Under the pieces are notes generated by a model that was given only the letters and a program-made list of their open reading frames with translations, did no database searches and was not told the DNA's origin. Positions 62,554-64,000 of a stretch of DNA of 64,000 nt are shown one piece after another. Within the stretch, counting starts at the first letter, position 1; each line of letters opens with the position of its first letter. The position numbers and the translations under genes were made by a program. The DNA is from Argonema galeatum A003/A1 (GTDB taxonomy: Bacteria > Cyanobacteriota > Cyanobacteriia > Cyanobacteriales > Aerosakkonemataceae): positions 88,726-152,725 of the forward strand of contig NZ_JAIQZM010000011.1 in the NCBI RefSeq assembly GCF_023333595.1, in the 5' to 3' direction.

Positions 62554-64000
62554 CTATTCTGCCCCCTCAATGGGTGCAAAACCTTGACGTTGGATATTCT
62601 CAGTTACCGCACGCGGTTCCAAGAATTGTAGCAGATAATCGGGGCCACCCGCTTTGGAACCAACACCAGAAAGTTTAAATCCACCAAAAGGTTGACGCGA
62701 GACAATCGCACCAGTAATCCCGCGATTGATATACAAATTCCCCACTTCAAATTCAGCTTGCGCCTTTTCAATGTGGGAAGGAGTACGCGAATACAAACCA
62801 CCAGTTAAGGCGAAATTTGTACCGTTAGCAACATCAATTGCTGACTGAAAATCCTTCACTCGAATCACAGACAATACTGGGCCAAAAATCTCCTCCTGGG
62901 CAATTATCCCCGTCGGAGATACTTCCGAAAAAATGACCGGCCCAATAAAATAGCCATTTTCCGGTGCAGACATTTCCAGGGCAACTTTTGCTTCCTGACG
63001 CCCTTTCTCGATATATTCTTTGATGCGTTTATGGGCATTCGCATCGATCACAGGGCCTACTTTTGTGCTAGGGTTTTCTGCTGCACCAACGTTCAGACTG
63101 CGAGTAGCTTCAACTAAACGCGGTACAAACACATCATAGATAGATTCCAACACAATTACTCGCGAACAAGCAGAACATTTTTGACCGCTATAACCAAAAG
63201 CAGATTGCACTACACCCGCAACTGCTTGATCTAAATCCGCACTTTCATCAACGATGATTGCATTCTTGCCACCCATCTCAGCAATAACTCGTTTCAGATG
63301 TTTTTGTCCGGGTTGTAAAATCGCAGCATCGGCGTAAATTTGGCAACCAACTTCCTGAGAACCCGTGAAGGTGATCATGTGAACATCGGGATGTTTCACC
63401 ATGTAAGAACCGACAGTGGAACCTTTGCCAGGTACGTATTGGAATACGCCGCTAGGAACACCAGCTTCGATCAAAATTTCCGTTAATTTGGCTGTAATTA
63501 CTGAGGAAACTTCCGCTGGTTTCAGAAGCGTACAATTTCCCGCCACGAGTGAGGCGACTGTCATTCCCGTAGGAATAGCCAAGGGAAAATTCCAGGGGGA
63601 AATAATCAGCGAAATTCCACGCGGTTGATAGTTATAGCGGTTATTTTCGCCAGGAATATCGTAGTTATATCCCTGTTCCAGTCGTTCCATTTCGTCGGCA
63701 TAGTAGCGGCAGAAATCGATCGCTTCTGAAACTTCACCATCTCCTTCCCGGATTGGTTTCCCAGTTTCCAAAACCATGCAAGCTGTTAATTCGTGACGGC
63801 GTTTTTCCATCAATTCTGCTGCTTTACGCAACACGCCAGCACGTTCCCGGACAGGGGTTTTTCGCCAAGCGGGAAATGCTGCTTTTGCTGCTTGGATTGC
63901 TTGTTCTGCTTGTTCGACGCTAAGCAATCCAATTTTGCCAACTATTTCGCTGGGATTGGAAGGATTGACAGAATCAACAATTTGTGATGTGTTTACATAT
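62554..64000 (-). CDS. L-glutamate gamma-semialdehyde dehydrogenase (RocA or C-terminal half of PutA), partial
   Basis: Second enzyme of proline catabolism: oxidises glutamate semialdehyde (pyrroline-5-carboxylate) to glutamate with NAD+. The reading frame is open to the window edge at 64000 (VDSVNPSNPSEIVGKIG), so the start lies outside and 482 residues are visible. Motifs: ISPWNFPLAIPTGMTVASLV, FTGSQEVGCQIY (NAD loop), AEMGGKNAIIV (Glu) and GYSGQKCSACSRVIV with the catalytic Cys; the end FGGFKLSGVGSKAGGPDYLL is typical of P5C dehydrogenases. Many cyanobacteria have it fused to proline dehydrogenase as PutA; the visible part cannot tell. Confidence 0.9.
   Translation of the reverse strand, partial: YVNTSQIVDSVNPSNPSEIVGKIGLLSVEQAEQAIQAAKAAFPAWRKTPVRERAGVLRKAAELMEKRRHELTACMVLETGKPIREGDGEVSEAIDFCRYYADEMERLEQGYNYDIPGENNRYNYQPRGISLIISPWNFPLAIPTGMTVASLVAGNCTLLKPAEVSSVITAKLTEILIEAGVPSGVFQYVPGKGSTVGSYMVKHPDVHMITFTGSQEVGCQIYADAAILQPGQKHLKRVIAEMGGKNAIIVDESADLDQAVAGVVQSAFGYSGQKCSACSRVIVLESIYDVFVPRLVEATRSLNVGAAENPSTKVGPVIDANAHKRIKEYIEKGRQEAKVALEMSAPENGYFIGPVIFSEVSPTGIIAQEEIFGPVLSVIRVKDFQSAIDVANGTNFALTGGLYSRTPSHIEKAQAEFEVGNLYINRGITGAIVSRQPFGGFKLSGVGSKAGGPDYLLQFLEPRAVTENIQRQGFAPIEGAE

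Overview
The window is cyanobacterial chromosome, most likely from a filamentous (Oscillatoriales-type) species. Evidence seen directly: the HIP1 octamer GCGATCGC recurs throughout, there is a 29-residue petN gene for the cytochrome b6f complex, an acyl-lipid delta-9 desaturase, a PEP-CTERM secreted protein, very large kinase/ATPase/histidine-kinase hybrids, Uma2 and DUF29 proteins, heptanucleotide tandem repeats (CCCCTAG, ATTAGTC), and many short palindromic or MITE-like repeats. No rRNA, tRNA, CRISPR array, prophage or complete insertion sequence was found.

Layout. 1-9.3 kb holds core metabolism: pntA-pntB (transhydrogenase, minus strand, pntB cut by the window edge), a ferrochelatase-like protein with a histidine-rich tail, an alpha/beta-hydrolase-like protein, an MFS transporter and acetolactate synthase ilvB. 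9.3-13.8 kb is an accessory patch: a DUF433 protein, a three-gene set containing a papain-like peptidase, a MazEF-type pair, a PEP-CTERM protein and three copies of a HIP1-containing hairpin repeat. 14-18.5 kb carries an NB-ARC ATPase with a repeat-bearing promoter, an Uma2 protein, and a TetR-type regulator fused to a tyrosine-recombinase-like domain, divergent from a fatty-acid desaturase with two 17-bp operators between them. 19-26.6 kb is a two-gene signalling operon (2043-aa kinase/ATPase/GAF/histidine kinase/receiver and a receiver-histidine kinase). 26.8-32.6 kb has DUF29, a leucine-rich-repeat protein, a duplicated-domain anchored protein and a D-Ala-D-Ala carboxypeptidase. 32.7-36.1 kb is dense in toxin-antitoxin-like genes (MazF-type, HicAB, and a minus-strand trio that may be toxin plus partner). 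36.2-42 kb has a secreted protein, a PRC-barrel protein and SMC. 42.3-48.5 kb holds two related NACHT proteins with membrane segments, one fused to a Ser/Thr kinase, on either side of an Uma2 gene. 48.5-60.4 kb contains membrane proteins of glycosyltransferase type, petN and a small companion, a decayed SDR gene, a cobalamin-binding-like protein and a hybrid histidine kinase with a degenerate receiver. 60.4-64 kb has an AAA ATPase/TOPRIM-like pair and the C-terminal part of a proline-catabolism aldehyde dehydrogenase that runs off the window.

The most unusual themes are: (i) the TetR/tyrosine-recombinase-like fusion with its own paired operators; (ii) NLR-like ATPases (NB-ARC and two NACHT proteins) and an ATPase/TOPRIM-like operon that are candidate defence genes; (iii) small repeats entering genes: in-frame palindromes inside the NB-ARC gene and, six times over, inside the ATPase head of SMC, and repeats that supply or overlap the stop codon and last residues of at least five genes. 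All functional calls are from reading the sequence and from memory of families; no database search was run.
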